A DNA stretch of 64,000 bases, taken from the NCBI GenBank assembly GCA_963817015.1, contig CAWFMV010000010.1:1-64000 (forward strand). The letters are read 5' to 3'. Under the pieces are notes generated by a model. The model made no database searches. It saw only the letters and a list, made by a program, of their open reading frames with translations, and was not told the DNA's origin. The stretch comes from VAZQ01 sp963817015. Its GTDB lineage: Bacteria; Pseudomonadota; Alphaproteobacteria; Rhizobiales; Xanthobacteraceae. Of this stretch, positions 18,712-29,563 are shown in pieces (positions within the stretch are counted from its first letter, which is position 1; the number at the start of each line of letters is the position of its first letter). The translations under genes and the position numbers were made by a program.

Positions 18712-18850
18712 TTGGTCGAGCAGTTCTTTGACAAGATCAAGTTCTGTCGGCGTGTGATGACGCGCTACGACAAGCTCACATCCAACGACTTCGCCTTCAT
18801 ACAGCTTGCGTCAATGCGGCTGTGACTGCGCGTCAATGAGTCAACAGCCC
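18712..18850 (+). mobile_element. IS5-family transposase remnant (3' end)
   Basis: The plus strand encodes VEQFFDKIKFCRRVMTRYDK, then LTSNDFAFIQLASMRL, an in-frame TGA, and LRVNEST. This is the C-terminal signature of IS5-group DDE transposases (ExFFNKIKxxRRxATRYDKLxxNxLAFxxLAxxRLWLR), including the final catalytic Glu of the DDE triad in VEQFF. TGA stands exactly where family members have Trp (TGG). Upstream coding sequence and both terminal inverted repeats are missing. It is a decayed fragment and cannot transpose. It marks past insertion between the cupin cluster and the alcohol dehydrogenase. Confidence 0.72.
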
Positions 18851-18854
18851 GATC

Positions 18855-19847
18855 TCAAGGAATGAGCACAGCAGCGCCCTGGATGCGCCCCTGGCGCAGG
18901 TCGGCGAGCGCGGCATTGGCCTCGACCAGCGGATAGCGCGTCACGGTCGTCTTGACCCCGGCCTGCGGCGCAATCGCGAGGAACTCGCGTGCATCCTCGC
19001 GCGTTAGGTTCGCGACCGACATGATCTGCCGCTCCTCCCAGAGATCGCGATAGGGAAAGCTCGGAATGTCGGACATGTGAATGCCGCCGCAGACCACGCG
19101 ACCACCTTTCTTCACCGCCTTGAGTGCGAGCGGCACCAGCGCGCCGACCGGGGCAAAGATGATGGCGGCATCGAGCAGCTCCGGCGGCGCCTCCTCCGAG
19201 CCGCCGGCCCAGACCGCGCCGAGCGACCTCGCGAGGCTCTGCGCGGCCACGTCCCCGGGACGCGTGAAGGCGTAAACGCGGCGGCCTTGCCAGGCCGCGA
19301 CCTGCGCCAGAATGTGGGCGGCAGCACCGAATCCATAGAGCCCGAGCGCGCGCCCCTCGCCCGCCATTCGGTAGCTGCGCCAGCCGATCAGACCGGCGCA
19401 CAGGAGCGGCGCGGTCTCGGCATCGTCGCGCGAACCCGTCAGCGGGAAGCAGAACCGCGCGTCGGCGACAACGTGCGTGGCGTAGCCGCCGTCGCGCGTG
19501 TAGCCGGTGAACAGCGGCGCGTCACAGAGATTTTCCCGCCCGTCGCGGCAATAGGCGCACCCCTGGCAGGTGTGCCCGAGCCAGGGCACGCCCACGCGCT
19601 CACCCAGCGCAAAATCTTTGACGTCATCACCGAGCGCCGCCACCCGCCCGACGATCTCGTGGCCGGGCACGATCGGCAGCTTCGGATCGGGCAGCTCGCC
19701 GTCGACCAAATGCAGGTCGGTTCGGCAGACGCCGCAGGCCGCGATCTCCAGCAGGATTTCGCCGGCGCCCGGCGACGGCACTGGTCGCTCGCGCAGCACG
19801 AGCGGCGGGCCAGGGCGTTCCAGCACCATGGCCCGCATGCCCGCCAT
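18855..19847 (-). CDS. Zinc-dependent alcohol dehydrogenase family protein
   Basis: This is a medium-chain dehydrogenase/reductase of 330 residues. Catalytic zinc ligands appear in ACGVCRTDLHLVDGELPD (Cys) and VPGHEIVGRV (His-Glu). The structural zinc cluster is C-x2-C-x2-C-x7-C in CQGCAYCRDGRENLCDAP. The Rossmann part has LGLYGFGAAAHILAQ, where the usual GxGxxG is altered to GFGAAA. It oxidises an alcohol or reduces an aldehyde with NAD(P). It starts 13 bases after the stop of the upstream binding-protein gene, so it is probably the last gene of a Bug-Bug-ADH operon. The ATG at 19847 is used; 19838 is also possible. Confidence 0.87.
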   Translation of the reverse strand: MAGMRAMVLERPGPPLVLRERPVPSPGAGEILLEIAACGVCRTDLHLVDGELPDPKLPIVPGHEIVGRVAALGDDVKDFALGERVGVPWLGHTCQGCAYCRDGRENLCDAPLFTGYTRDGGYATHVVADARFCFPLTGSRDDAETAPLLCAGLIGWRSYRMAGEGRALGLYGFGAAAHILAQVAAWQGRRVYAFTRPGDVAAQSLARSLGAVWAGGSEEAPPELLDAAIIFAPVGALVPLALKAVKKGGRVVCGGIHMSDIPSFPYRDLWEERQIMSVANLTREDAREFLAIAPQAGVKTTVTRYPLVEANAALADLRQGRIQGAAVLIP

Positions 19848-19860
19848 GGCAGCTAAGCCT

Positions 19861-20840
19861 CTAGTTTGCGCCGACGCCCGCGTCCCGCAGGATCTTGCCG
19901 TAGCGGTCGGCCTCGGACTTGATCATGGCGTCGAACTGATCCGGCGATTGCGTCACCACCACCAGCCCCTGCGACTTCATCTTCTCGGCGACGTCGGGCA
20001 GCCGAAGCACGCGCGCGATGTCCTGGCTGACCTTGTTGAGGATCGGCTTCGGGCACGCCGGCCGGCGCCATCACGCCGAACCAGGAATCATACTCATAGT
20101 CGGCCAAGCCCGACTCCTTGACGGTCGGAACATTGGGCAGCGGCGGAAAACGCTTGCCGCTCGACACCGCGATGATGCCGATCTTCTTGGCCTCGTACAG
20201 CTCCGTCGTCGAATTGGCGCTGGCGAAATAGAGCTGCGAGTCGTTGCGCAGGATGCTGGTCATCGCCTCCGGCGCGCCCTTGTGCGGAATATGGACGATG
20301 TCGATCTTCGCCACCTGCTTGAACACTTCGCCCGCAAGATACGAGGTGCTGGCGGTGCCGGCCGAGGAGAAATTGAGCGTGCCCGGCTTCTGCCGCGCCA
20401 GCGCGATGAAGTCGGAGACGGTCTTGGCCTGGAACTCGAGCGGCACCACCAGCGCTGCCGGCACCGAGGTCGTCTGCGTCACGCCGGCAAAGTCCTTCAC
20501 CGGATCGAATGGCGCCGACCGGTTGATCACGTTGGCGACGGGATGGCCGCTCGAGGTCAGCATCAGCGTGTAGCCGTCGGCCGCTGCCTTGGCGACGCTG
20601 GCGGTGCCGGCGACACCGGGCCGGTTCTCGACGATCACCTGCTGCTTCCAGAGCTCCGACAGCTTGTCGGCGATGATGCGCGCCTGCCCGTCGGTGTTGC
20701 TGCCGGCCGAGAACGGCACCACGATGCGCACGATCTGGTTGGGATATGGGGTCGCCTCTTGCGCGGCCACGCTCGATACCGAGCCGCAATCCCGCGGCCA
20801 TCAGCACCGCCACGCCCCAACCGATGCATCGCATCATCAC
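19861..20840 (-). CDS. Tripartite tricarboxylate transporter substrate-binding (Bug/TctC) protein, copy 1 (frameshifted)
   Basis: This is a periplasmic binding protein of the Bug family. After a signal-like start (MRCIGWGVAVLMAAGLRLG) and a frame change near 20765 come PNQIVRIVVPFSAGSNTDGQ and KQQVIVENRPGVAGTASVAK, ADGYTLMLTSSGHPVANVIN, KPGTLNFSSAGTASTSYLAG and GIIAVSSGKRFPPLPNVPTV. A second frame change near 20055 leads to PILNKVSQDIARVLRLPDVA and a stop at 19861. Bug proteins bind small carboxylates and related compounds. TctA/TctB membrane partners are not encoded nearby, which is typical for the many orphan Bug genes of this bacterial group. The next gene upstream is a close paralogue and the next downstream is the dehydrogenase. 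Confidence 0.83.
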
Positions 20841-20890
20841 CGCTTCTCCCTTTCACTCAATCGCCACACCGACCATAGAGCACGGTCTGG

Positions 20891-21850
20891 TTATTGCGGC
20901 TCGATCCCGGCGTCCTTGAGGATCTTGGTATAGCGCTCGGTATCGGTCTTGATGATCGCGTCGAGCTGCTCGGGCGTGGTGGCAGTCGGGATCGAGCCTT
21001 GCTTGTCGAGCTTCTCGGCGACGTCGGGCATCTTGAGCACGGTCGCGATGTCCTGGCTGACCTTGTTGAGGATGGGCTTGGGTGTAGCGGCGGGCGCCAT
21101 CACTGCAAACCAGGAGTCGTACTTGTAGTCCGGCACCGCGGCCTCCGCGATGGTCGGCACATCCGGAAGCTGCGACCGCGCGCTTGGCCGAATTGATGGC
21201 AAGCGCCCGCACCTTGTTGGTCGAGCTCAGCTCAACGGTGGCTGGGATCGGCGCGAAATACATCTGCACGTCGCCGCGAACCACCGCCGTCGTCGCCTCC
21301 GGCGCGCCGCGGAATGGGACGTGCGACGATGTTGATCTTGGCCTGCTGCCTGAAGATCTCGGCGGACAGAAAAGACGTGCTGGCAACGCCGGCCGAGGAG
21401 AAATTGAGCATGCCCGGCTTCTGCTTCGCGAGATCGACGAACTCCTTGAGCGTCTTTGCCGGCAAATCCGGCGGAACGATCGCGACCAGCGGCACCGACG
21501 CCACCTGGCGTCACGCCGGCGAAATCCTTCACCGGATCGAACTGCAGGCTCTTGGTGATCGCGCTCGCAATGGTGTGGCCATTGGAGGTGAGCATCAGCG
21601 TATAGCCATCGGGCGCCGCCTTGGCGACGCTGGTGGTTCCCGGAATGCCGGGCTTGTTCTCGACGATGACCTGCTGCTTCCACAGCTCGCCGAGCTTGTC
21701 GGCGAGGATGCGCGCAAGACCATCGGTGATGCTGCCGGCCGTGAACGGAACCACGATCGTCACGCGCTGAGCCGGATAGCTCTGCGCGGCCGCAGCCGCA
21801 ACCGAGGCCAGCAACGCGACGATGGAAAGCCCGAAAGCGCGACCTCTCAT
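20891..21850 (-). CDS. Tripartite tricarboxylate transporter substrate-binding (Bug/TctC) protein, copy 2 (frameshifted)
   Basis: This is a paralogue of the 19861-20840 protein. It has a clean signal peptide (FGLSIVALLASVAAAAAQ), then RVTIVVPFTAGSITDGLARI, QQVIVENKPGIPGTTSVAKA and PDGYTLMLTSNGHTIASAIT. After frame changes near 21505, 21315 and 21180 it continues as VAIVPPDLPAKTLKEFVDLA, GMLNFSSAGVASTSFLSAEI, VQMYFAPIPATVELSS and ILNKVSQDIATVLKMPD, ending at 20891. All main elements of the family are there, so the breaks look like base-call errors. It is the first gene of the probable three-gene operon, 50 bases before its paralogue. The duplication suggests two related substrates or gene dosage. 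Confidence 0.83.
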
Positions 21851-22069
21851 GTGATCCTCCAGCTGGTGAGCTTGTTCATTTGCCGCAGATTAAAGCACGG
21901 AAGCCAGTGCCTGGAATATGAGGAAAATGCCGCAGCTTCAATGGCCTCGTTCGCAGATTCAGGCCTCTGCGAAAGCAGGCTTGCGGGCCTTGCTGACCGA
22001 TAAACTGTGCTAAGAGGGCTTAGGATCCTTAACGATCCGCCCGCAACCCTTAAATCGGCCTCCGGCTCC

Positions 22070-24734
22070 ATGCGCACCGACGAACCTCATCCCATTCGCT
22101 TGCAGGATTACCGCCCGCCTGACTGGCTCGTCGATACGGTCGAGCTCGATGTGTCGCTCGACGCCACGGCGACGCGCGTGCGGGCAGCACTTCTGCTCAG
22201 GCCCAATCCCAAGGCCGCCGCCCCCGCCCCGCTCGTGCTCGACGGCGACGGCCTCACGCTCGTAGCGCTGAAGCTCGACGGCGAGCCGCTCGCGCCCGAA
22301 CACTATGTCGCGACGCCCGACCGCCTCTCGCTCGCCCAGCCGCCGCAGCGGCCGTTCCGGCTCGAGATCGAAACGAGTGTCGATCCGTCCGCCAATACGC
22401 AGCTCATGGGGCTCTATCGCTCCGGCAAGACCTACTGCACCCAGTGCGAGGCGGAAGGCTTTCGCCGCATCACCTACTTTCCCGACCGGCCCGACGTGAT
22501 GGCGGTCTACACCACGCGCATCGAGGCCGACATCACCGACGCGCCCGTGCTGCTCGCCAACGGCAACCTCAAGGAGACCGGAACGCTGCCGGATGGCAAG
22601 CGCCATTTCGCGGTCTGGCACGATCCGTTCCCGAAGCCGTCCTATCTGTTCGCGCTGGTGGGCGGGACGCTCGGCTTCGTCGAGGATCACTTCCGCACCA
22701 TGTCGGGACGCGACGTGACGCTGCGCATCTATGTCGAGCCCGGCAAGGAGGACCGCTGCGGCTATGCGATGGATTCGCTCAAGCGCTCCATGCGCTGGGA
22801 CGAGCAGGCGTTCGGCCGCGAATATGATCTCGACATCTTCATGATCGTCGCGGTGTCCGACTTCAACATGGGCGCGATGGAGAACAAGGGCCTCAACGTC
22901 TTCAACGACAAGTACATCCTGGCGAGCCCCGAGACCGCGACCGACACCGACTACGCCTCGATCGAGGCCATCGTGGCGCACGAATATTTCCACAACTGGA
23001 CCGGCAACCGCATCACCTGCCGCGACTGGTTCCAGCTCTGCCTCAAGGAAGGACTCACGGTCTTCCGCGACCAGGAATTCACCTCCGACGAGCGATCGCG
23101 CCCGGTCGAGCGCATCAAGGACGTGCGCGGCCTGCGCGCGCATCAGTTCGTCGAGGATGCCGGTCCGCTCGCCCATCCGGTGCGCCCGACGCTCTATCGC
23201 GAGATCAACAACTTCTACACGACGACCGTCTACGAGAAGGGCGCCGAGGTCGTGCGCATGCTGCAGGCGCTGCTCGGCGCCGCAGCAACTTCCGCAAGGG
23301 CATGGACCTCTATTTCGCGCGCCACGACGGCGAGGCCGCGACCATCGAACAGTTCGTGCAGTGCTTCGCCGATGCCAGCGGCCGCGACCTGTCGCAGTTC
23401 ATGCTGTGGTACGCGCAGGCCGGCACGCCCGAGATCGTCGCCACCGGCACTTACGATGCGCGCAGCGAAGACCTATCGCCTCGACGTCGCGCAGACGCTG
23501 CCGCCGACGCCCGGCCAGCCCACCAAGGAGCCGATGGTGATCCCGCTGGTCATCGGGCTCGTGGGGCCGGACGGCCGCGACCTGCCGCTGCAGCTTGCCG
23601 ACGGTGGCCGCGGTCGAGCGCGGCCTTCTCACGCTCGACAGGCCGGCCGCAAGCTATGTGTTCACCGGCATCGAGCAGCGTCCGGTGCCGTCGCTCAATC
23701 GCGGCTTCTCGGCGCCGGTGCGGCTAATCGCCAATGTCGGAGACAAGGACCTGCGTTTCCTCGCCGTCCATGACAGCGATCCGTTCAATCGCTGGCAGGC
23801 CGTGCATACGCTGGCGACGCGCCTTCTCGTCGACTCGACCGCAGCCATCCGGCGGGCGAGCCGCCGCGTCGAGGATCCTGACTCTGGTCGCGGCGCTCGA
23901 CGCCGTCCTGACAGACCGCGATCTCGAGCCGGCATTCGTGGCGCAGGTGATCGCGCTGCCGTCGGAAGTCCGACATCGCACGCGAGATCGCCCGCGATGT
24001 CGATCCGGACGCCGTATACGCCGCACGCCAGGCGCTGCGCCGCGCGGTCGCGGCGTCACTGTCGAAGATGCTGACGACGATCTACGAGCGCGCTGGTCAT
24101 CGCCCGAGCCCTATTCGCCGGATGCCGACGCCGCCGGCCGGCGCGCGCTGAAGAACACCTGCCTCGATCTCACTCACCGCGGCCGGCGACGCCATCCGCG
24201 CTCGCGCTTGCGAAACGCCAATATGAGCCCGCCGACAACATGACCGACCGCATGGCGGCGCTGCAGGCGCTGTCGCTGTGCGATGTGCGCCGAGCGAACC
24301 GCTGCGCTCGAGGATTTCTATCGCCGCTATGCCGACGATCCGCTGATCGTCGACAAATGGCTGTCCCTGCAGGCAGCCGATCCCGGAGCCGGCGACGCTC
24401 GACCGGGTCAAGGCGCTGACCAGCCACCCGGCGTTCTCGATGGCCAATCCGAACCGGGTGCGTGCCCTTGATCGGCGCGTTCGCGATGTCGAACCAGACC
24501 CAGTCCAATCGCGCCGATGGCCCGGCTACGATTTCATCGTCGACACCGTGCTCGCGATCGACCCCAAGAACCCACAGCTTGCGGCCCGCCTCCTGTCCGC
24601 ACTCAAGAGCTGGCGGGTGCTGGAGCCCAAGCGCCGCTCGCTGGCGCAGGCCGCCCTCAAGCGCGTCGCCGAGCACCCCGTCGCTCTCGCGCGACGTCGG
24701 CGACATCGTGCAGCGCGCCCTGGCTGAAGGCTGA
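22070..24734 (+). CDS. pepN: Aminopeptidase N (M1 family), many frameshifts
   Basis: This is a cytoplasmic zinc aminopeptidase that removes N-terminal residues during peptide turnover. The intact first 400 residues show the substrate-binding FNMGAMENKGLNVFND and the zinc site VAHEYFHNWTGNRITC with the third ligand in CLKEGLTVFRDQEF (HExxH-18-E). From about 23283 the frame changes at least eight times. The pieces still follow PepN order: FRKGMDLYFARHDGEAATIE, FMLWYAQAGTPEIVATGTYD, MVIPLVIGLVGPDGRDLPLQ, LLTLDRPAASYVFTGIEQRP, YRRYADDPLIVDKWLSLQA, DFIVDTVLAIDPKNPQLAAR, and a terminal SRDVGDIVQRALAEG at 24734. The restored length (about 888) is normal. The ATG at 22070 suits the conserved start. 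The clustering of errors in the 3' half is unusual. Confidence 0.85.
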
Positions 24735-24989
24735 GGACCGGCCGGTGATGTTCAGACTTTGGGTAAAGAGACCCGGGGTGAACATGGCGGGGCAGCCAGA
24801 CTTGCGGCACCCGGGGCGAGGACCGCCGTAATTTTGTCACCGAATCAAGAAAAGACTCCGGTAAATCCTCAAAATTGAGGCGTAGACTCTCGACAAATCA
24901 CCCTTTCTCGATTCCAATCAGGGGTGATTCGGAGAGATGCGGCACATCCTTCCGGTCGAGGGCTGAGGGGCGATCCGACGGGGGCCAGG

Positions 24990-27347
24990 ATGGCGCGCGC
25001 CGAAACCGCGAGCGCGTCTATAAGTTCCAATTCAATCAAGGGATTGGCTCAGTCGATCGCCAAGCCGGCTTATCGCCGTCTGCTGACCGCTGAGCCCGCC
25101 CTGCGACGGGCTGTGCCCGCGCTCATCATCGCGTTCCTTTTGACTATCTGTGTTGGGGCCTTCGTTCAGGTCCTCGACCATCGCCGGCAGGTGATCGGCG
25201 AATTGTTCAAGCACCTCGAAGCCGGGCGCCGACATCATGGCCGAGCGCATCGATCGCGCACGCGGCGGCCGCGCCGAATTCGACAGCAAACTCCAGAGCG
25301 AGCTCGACGGTCTCAGCCCCCCGTGGCTGCGCGCGTCCGGGCGACAGCTGCTGGTCACCAATGCGGAGGGCGTGATCGTCGCCGGGTTGCAGCATGTCGC
25401 GGTGACCAGCGCCGACGGGACCACGATCCTGGCCTCGCCGTTGAGCAGCGGCATCGTCGGCCAGCGTCTGCTCGACATTCTCGGCCCCTCCCAGCCGCTG
25501 ACCACGTTCGGCGCGCTCGCCGGCTCCATGGAGGTCCAGCTCGCGGACGGGACTGCGGCCTTCGCCACGGTTCGCCACCTCTATTCCGGACAGCTCGCCA
25601 TCATCCAGCGGCGTGACGAGGCGCTCGCAGTCTGGAACTCGGACACCACTCTGACGGTCACGCTCTCCGCCACGACCGGATTTGTGGTGCTGATTCTCGG
25701 ATTCGCATTCCATTGGCAGGCAACACGTGCGCGCGAGGCCGACCAGATCTACGAGACCGTGCGCACACGCATCGACACGGCGCTCAACCGCGGGCGCTGC
25801 GGATTGTGGGACTGGGATCTCGCGCACGGCCGCATCTTCTGGTCGCACTCCATGTTCGCGATCCTTGGGCTGCGGCCGAAGGAATCGCTGTTGAGCTTCA
25901 GCGAGGTCAGCGCGCTCATTCATCCCGAGGACCTGCAGCTTCGCGACCTCGCCGCGCAGCTTGCCGACGTCAAGGCAACGTCCATCGACCACGCCTTCCG
26001 CATGCGGCACGCCGGCGGGCATTGGGTGTGGCTGCGCGCCCGCTGCGAGCTCGTCCAGCAGCCCGGCGAAACCGGTCCTCATCTGATCGGCATCGCGGTC
26101 GACGTCACCGAGCAGAAGACGCTCGCTCAGAAGACAGTCGAGGCCGACTTGCGCCTGCGCGACGCCATCGAGACCATCCCGGAAGCCTTCGTGCTGTGGG
26201 ATGCACAAAATCGTCTGGTGCTGTGCAATTCCAATTTCCAGGAGCTGCACAATCTGCCCGATGAGGTGATCGCGCCCGGCACGCCCTATGAGCTGGTGGT
26301 GGAGGCCGGACGCAAGCCGATCGTGTCGCTCGCAGGTGACTGAAGACAACGAGTTGCCGGGCGCGCGCACATTCGAGGCAAGGCTCGACGACGATCGCTG
26401 GCTGCACATCAGCGAGCGGCGCACCAAGGACGGCGGCTATGTCTCGGTCGGCACCGACATCACCACCATCAAGGCGCATGAAGAAAAGCTGATGGCGAGC
26501 GAGCAGCGGCTGATGCGGACGATCGCCGACCTGCGCGCCTCGCAACAGACGCTCGAGCGCCAGGCCGACGAGCTCGCCGACCTCGCCGACAAATATGCCG
26601 AGGAGAAGACCAGGGCCGAGGAGGCCAACCAGGCCAAGTCGAAGTTCCTCGCCAACATGAGCCATGAGCTGCGCACGCCGCTCAATGCCATCATCGGGTT
26701 CTCCGAGATCATGCAGTCGGCGATGTTCGGACCGCTTGGCACTGATAAATACGGCGAGTATTGCCGCGACATCCACCAGAGCGGTCAGTACCTGCTCGAT
26801 GTGATCAACGACGTGCTCGACATGTCGAAGATCGAAGCCGGCCGTATCCGGCCGGACCTGTCGGAGATCCGGATCGGCCGTCTGCTCAACGACGCCATGC
26901 GCGTCGTCTCCGCCCGCGCTGACGACAAGCGCCTCACCCTCACTGCCGATATCGCCCACGGCATTCGCGTGACCGCCGATGCCCGGCTGCTCAAGCAGAT
27001 CGTGCTCAATCTGCTTGTCGAACGCGGTCAAGTTCACGCCCGAGGGCGGTCACGTCATCGTGCGGGCGCGCTCATCCGGCAGGGAGGCGCGCATCGCCAT
27101 CGCCGACACCGGCATTGGAATCCCCAAAGAGGCGCTGACGCGGCTCGGACGTCCCTTCGAGCAGGTCGAGAGCCACGTCACCAAGACCCATCAGGGCTCG
27201 GGGCTCGGCCTTGCCATCGCCAAGTCGCTGACCGAGCTGCATGGCGGCACGATGCGCATCCGCTCGACGCCGGGCAGAGGCACGCTCGTGCTGCTGCGCA
27301 TGCCGATCGACCAGGTCAATCTCGATGGCCTCACCGAGGCGGCCTGA
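24990..27347 (+). CDS. PAS-domain sensor histidine kinase, PleC/PdhS-like (frameshifted)
   Basis: This is a membrane histidine kinase of about 785 residues. A first membrane segment (VPALIIAFLLTICVGAFVQV) and, after an extracytoplasmic domain, a second (LSATTGFVVLILGFAFHW) are followed by a PAS domain with CGLWDWDLAHGRIFWSHSMF, a second PAS with PEAFVLWDAQNRLVLCNSNF, a coiled coil near 26460-26640, HisKA with FLANMSHELRTPLNAIIGFS and ATPase boxes NAVKFTPEGG, IADTGIGIPKEAL and GSGLGLAIAKSL. The DHp sequence resembles PleC/PdhS kinases that act on DivK in the alphaproteobacterial cell-cycle pathway, but that role is inferred. Frame changes lie near 25225, 26330 and 27017. The ATG at 24990 is preferred. 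No response regulator gene is adjacent. Confidence 0.8.
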
Positions 27348-27359
27348 CGCTGCGCAATC

Positions 27360-28341
27360 TCACTGCAGCGTGATATTCGCGTCGCGGATCACCTTCGCCC
27401 ATTTGTCGGCCTCGGTCCTGATCCAGGCCGCAAATTGCGCAGGCGTATTGGCAACCGGCTCGAAGCCGAGTGCCGCCAGTCGCTCCTGGAAATCCGGCGC
27501 TGCCATGATCGCCACCAGGGCGCGATGCAGCACGTCGATGATCTCGCTAGGCGTGCCGGCCGGGACCACCAGCCCGGTGACGATATCGGCCTCGAGGCCT
27601 GCTGATCCGAGCTCCGCCATCGTCGGCACGTCCGGCAGCAGCGACGAGCGCTTGCCGCCCATCAACCCGAGCGCCTTCACGTTGCCGGCCTTGACGTAAG
27701 GCACCGCTGTCGGCAGCGCCGCGAAGGTCATCGGGATGTGATTGCCGATCGTTGCCGTCATCGCGGGCCCGCCGCCGCCGAACGGCACATGGGCGATGTC
27801 GAGACCGAATGTGAGCCGGAACAGCTCGCCGGCGAGATGCGCCGGCGTTCCCCGGCCCGCCGAGCCGTAGCTGAACTTGCCCGGATTGGCCTTCAGCAGC
27901 GCCACGAACTCCTGCATGTTGGCGGCCGGCACCGAAGGATGCACCGCCACCACATGCGGTCGAGGAGCATAAGAGGCTCACCGGCGCGAAATCGGTGAAC
28001 GGATCATACGGCACGCGCGCATAGAGCGACGGATTGATGATGAAGTTGCCGCCGGCCGCCAGCAGCGTATAGCCGTCCTTGGGCGCCTTGGCGGTGGCGG
28101 CGAACGCAATGTTGCCGCCGGCCCCGACCTGGTTCTCGCAGTAGAACTGCTGCCCGAGATGGTCCGACAGCTTTTGCGCGACGAGCCGCGCCGTGGTGTC
28201 GTTGGCGCCGCCGGGCGCGACCGGTACCACCACCCGCACCGGCCGGGCCGGATAAGCCTGCGCGCGCGCAGGCGCGGTCAACACGGGCCAGGCGGCAGCG
28301 CCGGTGGCGAGCTGAACGAACTGGCGGCGACTGATCGTCAT
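27360..28341 (-). CDS. Tripartite tricarboxylate transporter substrate-binding (Bug/TctC) protein, copy 3 (frameshifted)
   Basis: This is a Bug-family periplasmic binding protein with a Tat-like signal (SRRQFVQLATGAAAWPVL) instead of the Sec type seen in the two copies at 19.9-21.8 kb. It contains PVRVVVPVAPGGANDTTARL, FYCENQVGAGGNIAFAATAK and PKDGYTLLAAGGNFIINPSL. After one frame change near 27965 it has PGKFSYGSAGRGTPAHLAGE, IAHVPFGGGGPAMTATIGNH and LPDVPTMAELGSAGLEADIV. The stop is at 27360. The ATG at 28341 starts the signal peptide; the ATG at 28383 would add 14 polar residues. It faces the histidine kinase gene end-to-end with a 12-base gap and no terminator-like hairpin that I can see. 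Confidence 0.83.
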
Positions 28342-28482
28342 GGTTGGTCTCTCGCTTGCTTGCATGGTCGTATTATGCCGCAAAGCATTGCGAACGCACC
28401 ACCAGCCGCCCCTGCGAATCCTCGCCGCAACCGCTTGACGTGCGCCTCATTGACCTGCACGCGATAGCCACGGGAGGGCGGC

Positions 28483-29416
28483 ATGACCATCCAGATCCGC
28501 ATGGGGGGCTACGGCCCCGCGACCACGGGCTTCAGCCGGGCGCTGAAGCGCATCGGCGACCGGCTCACGACGCAGTTCGGCGACCGCATCGACGTCAAAT
28601 ACGTCTGGAACATCATGGACCTCGGCTATCGCGCCGAGGACATCCTGTGGCTGGTCGAGCATGGGCTGTTGACGCTCGGCTACCAGTCATCGAGCTATCT
28701 CACCGACCGGGTGCCCGAGCTGGGCCTGGTCGATCTGCCATTTCTGTTTCAGAGCACCGCGGCGGCCCGGGCCGGGATCGACGGCGAGCTTGGAGCCGCG
28801 CTCGCTCGCGCCATCGAAGACCGCGTCAGCTACCGCATCCTCGGCTTCTTCGAGAATGGCTTCCGCCATATCTCGAACCGGACACGCCCCATCCATACGC
28901 CGGCGGACTTGCGCGGACTGAGCATCCGCGTGCTGCCAAGCAAAGTGCAGGAGCAAACCTTCGCGCTCCTGGGCGCAGTCCCGCTGCGGCTCGACCTCAC
29001 CGAGGCGATCGCCGCGATCACAGCGGGCACGATTGACGCGCAGGAAAATCCGCTGTCGAACACCGTCACCTATGGCGTGCACAAATTCCACCGTTTCCAC
29101 ACGCTCACCAGCCACTTCTACATCTCGCGGCCGATCTTTTTGCATCGCGCCAGTTTCGACGCGTGGCCGCAGGATCTGCAGCTTGCCATGCGCGAGGCCG
29201 TCACAGGACGCGATCCGGTTTCAGCGCGATGTTCATGAGCGCGAGGAGGAGGACGCGCGCCATGCGATCGAAGCCGCCGGCGGAGAGATCGTCGAGCCGG
29301 CGGCAGCTGAGCACAGCGCATTCGTGCAAGCAGTCGCGCCGATGCTGAAGGACGCGCGCCAACAGTATGGGCGCGAATGGCTCGATCGGGTTGGTCCCGG
29401 TTTCGGCGCGGCTTGA
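28483..29416 (+). CDS. TRAP transporter DctP-type substrate-binding protein without a signal peptide (one frameshift)
   Basis: The protein follows the DctP fold order: TIQIRMGGYGPATTGFSRAL, a helix with RIGDRLTTQFGDRIDVKYVW, LGLVDLPFLFQSTAAARAGI, YRILGFFENGFRHISNRTRP, PADLRGLSIRVLPSKVQEQT (the conserved P-x-D-L-x-G-x-x-x-R) and TIDAQENPLSNTV. After a frame change near 29207 it ends with MLKDARQQYGREWLDRVGP. GGGAGGGCGGC lies directly before the ATG at 28483, so the start is firm. However, the first residues are already the first beta strand and no signal peptide is present. Family members need export to work. Either the signal was lost, or this one acts inside the cell. No DctQ/DctM genes are adjacent. 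Confidence 0.75.
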
Positions 29417-29563
29417 CCGGCGTCACCGCGCCGCGCCGGCACTGCCTTGCGCTCGCGCGCCGTATCACGCAATCTTGCGCCAACTCAGAGCTTGGTCGTA
29501 CCGAGCGCCATAACGTTACGCCAAAACGTCACGTCATAACGTCACAAGGGGGAGGACTTCATC

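Noticed and set aside
22010..23176. A 388-codon minus-strand frame across pepN
   Set aside because: Antisense to the zinc-binding half of pepN, where the plus frame carries HEYFHNW and GAMEN.
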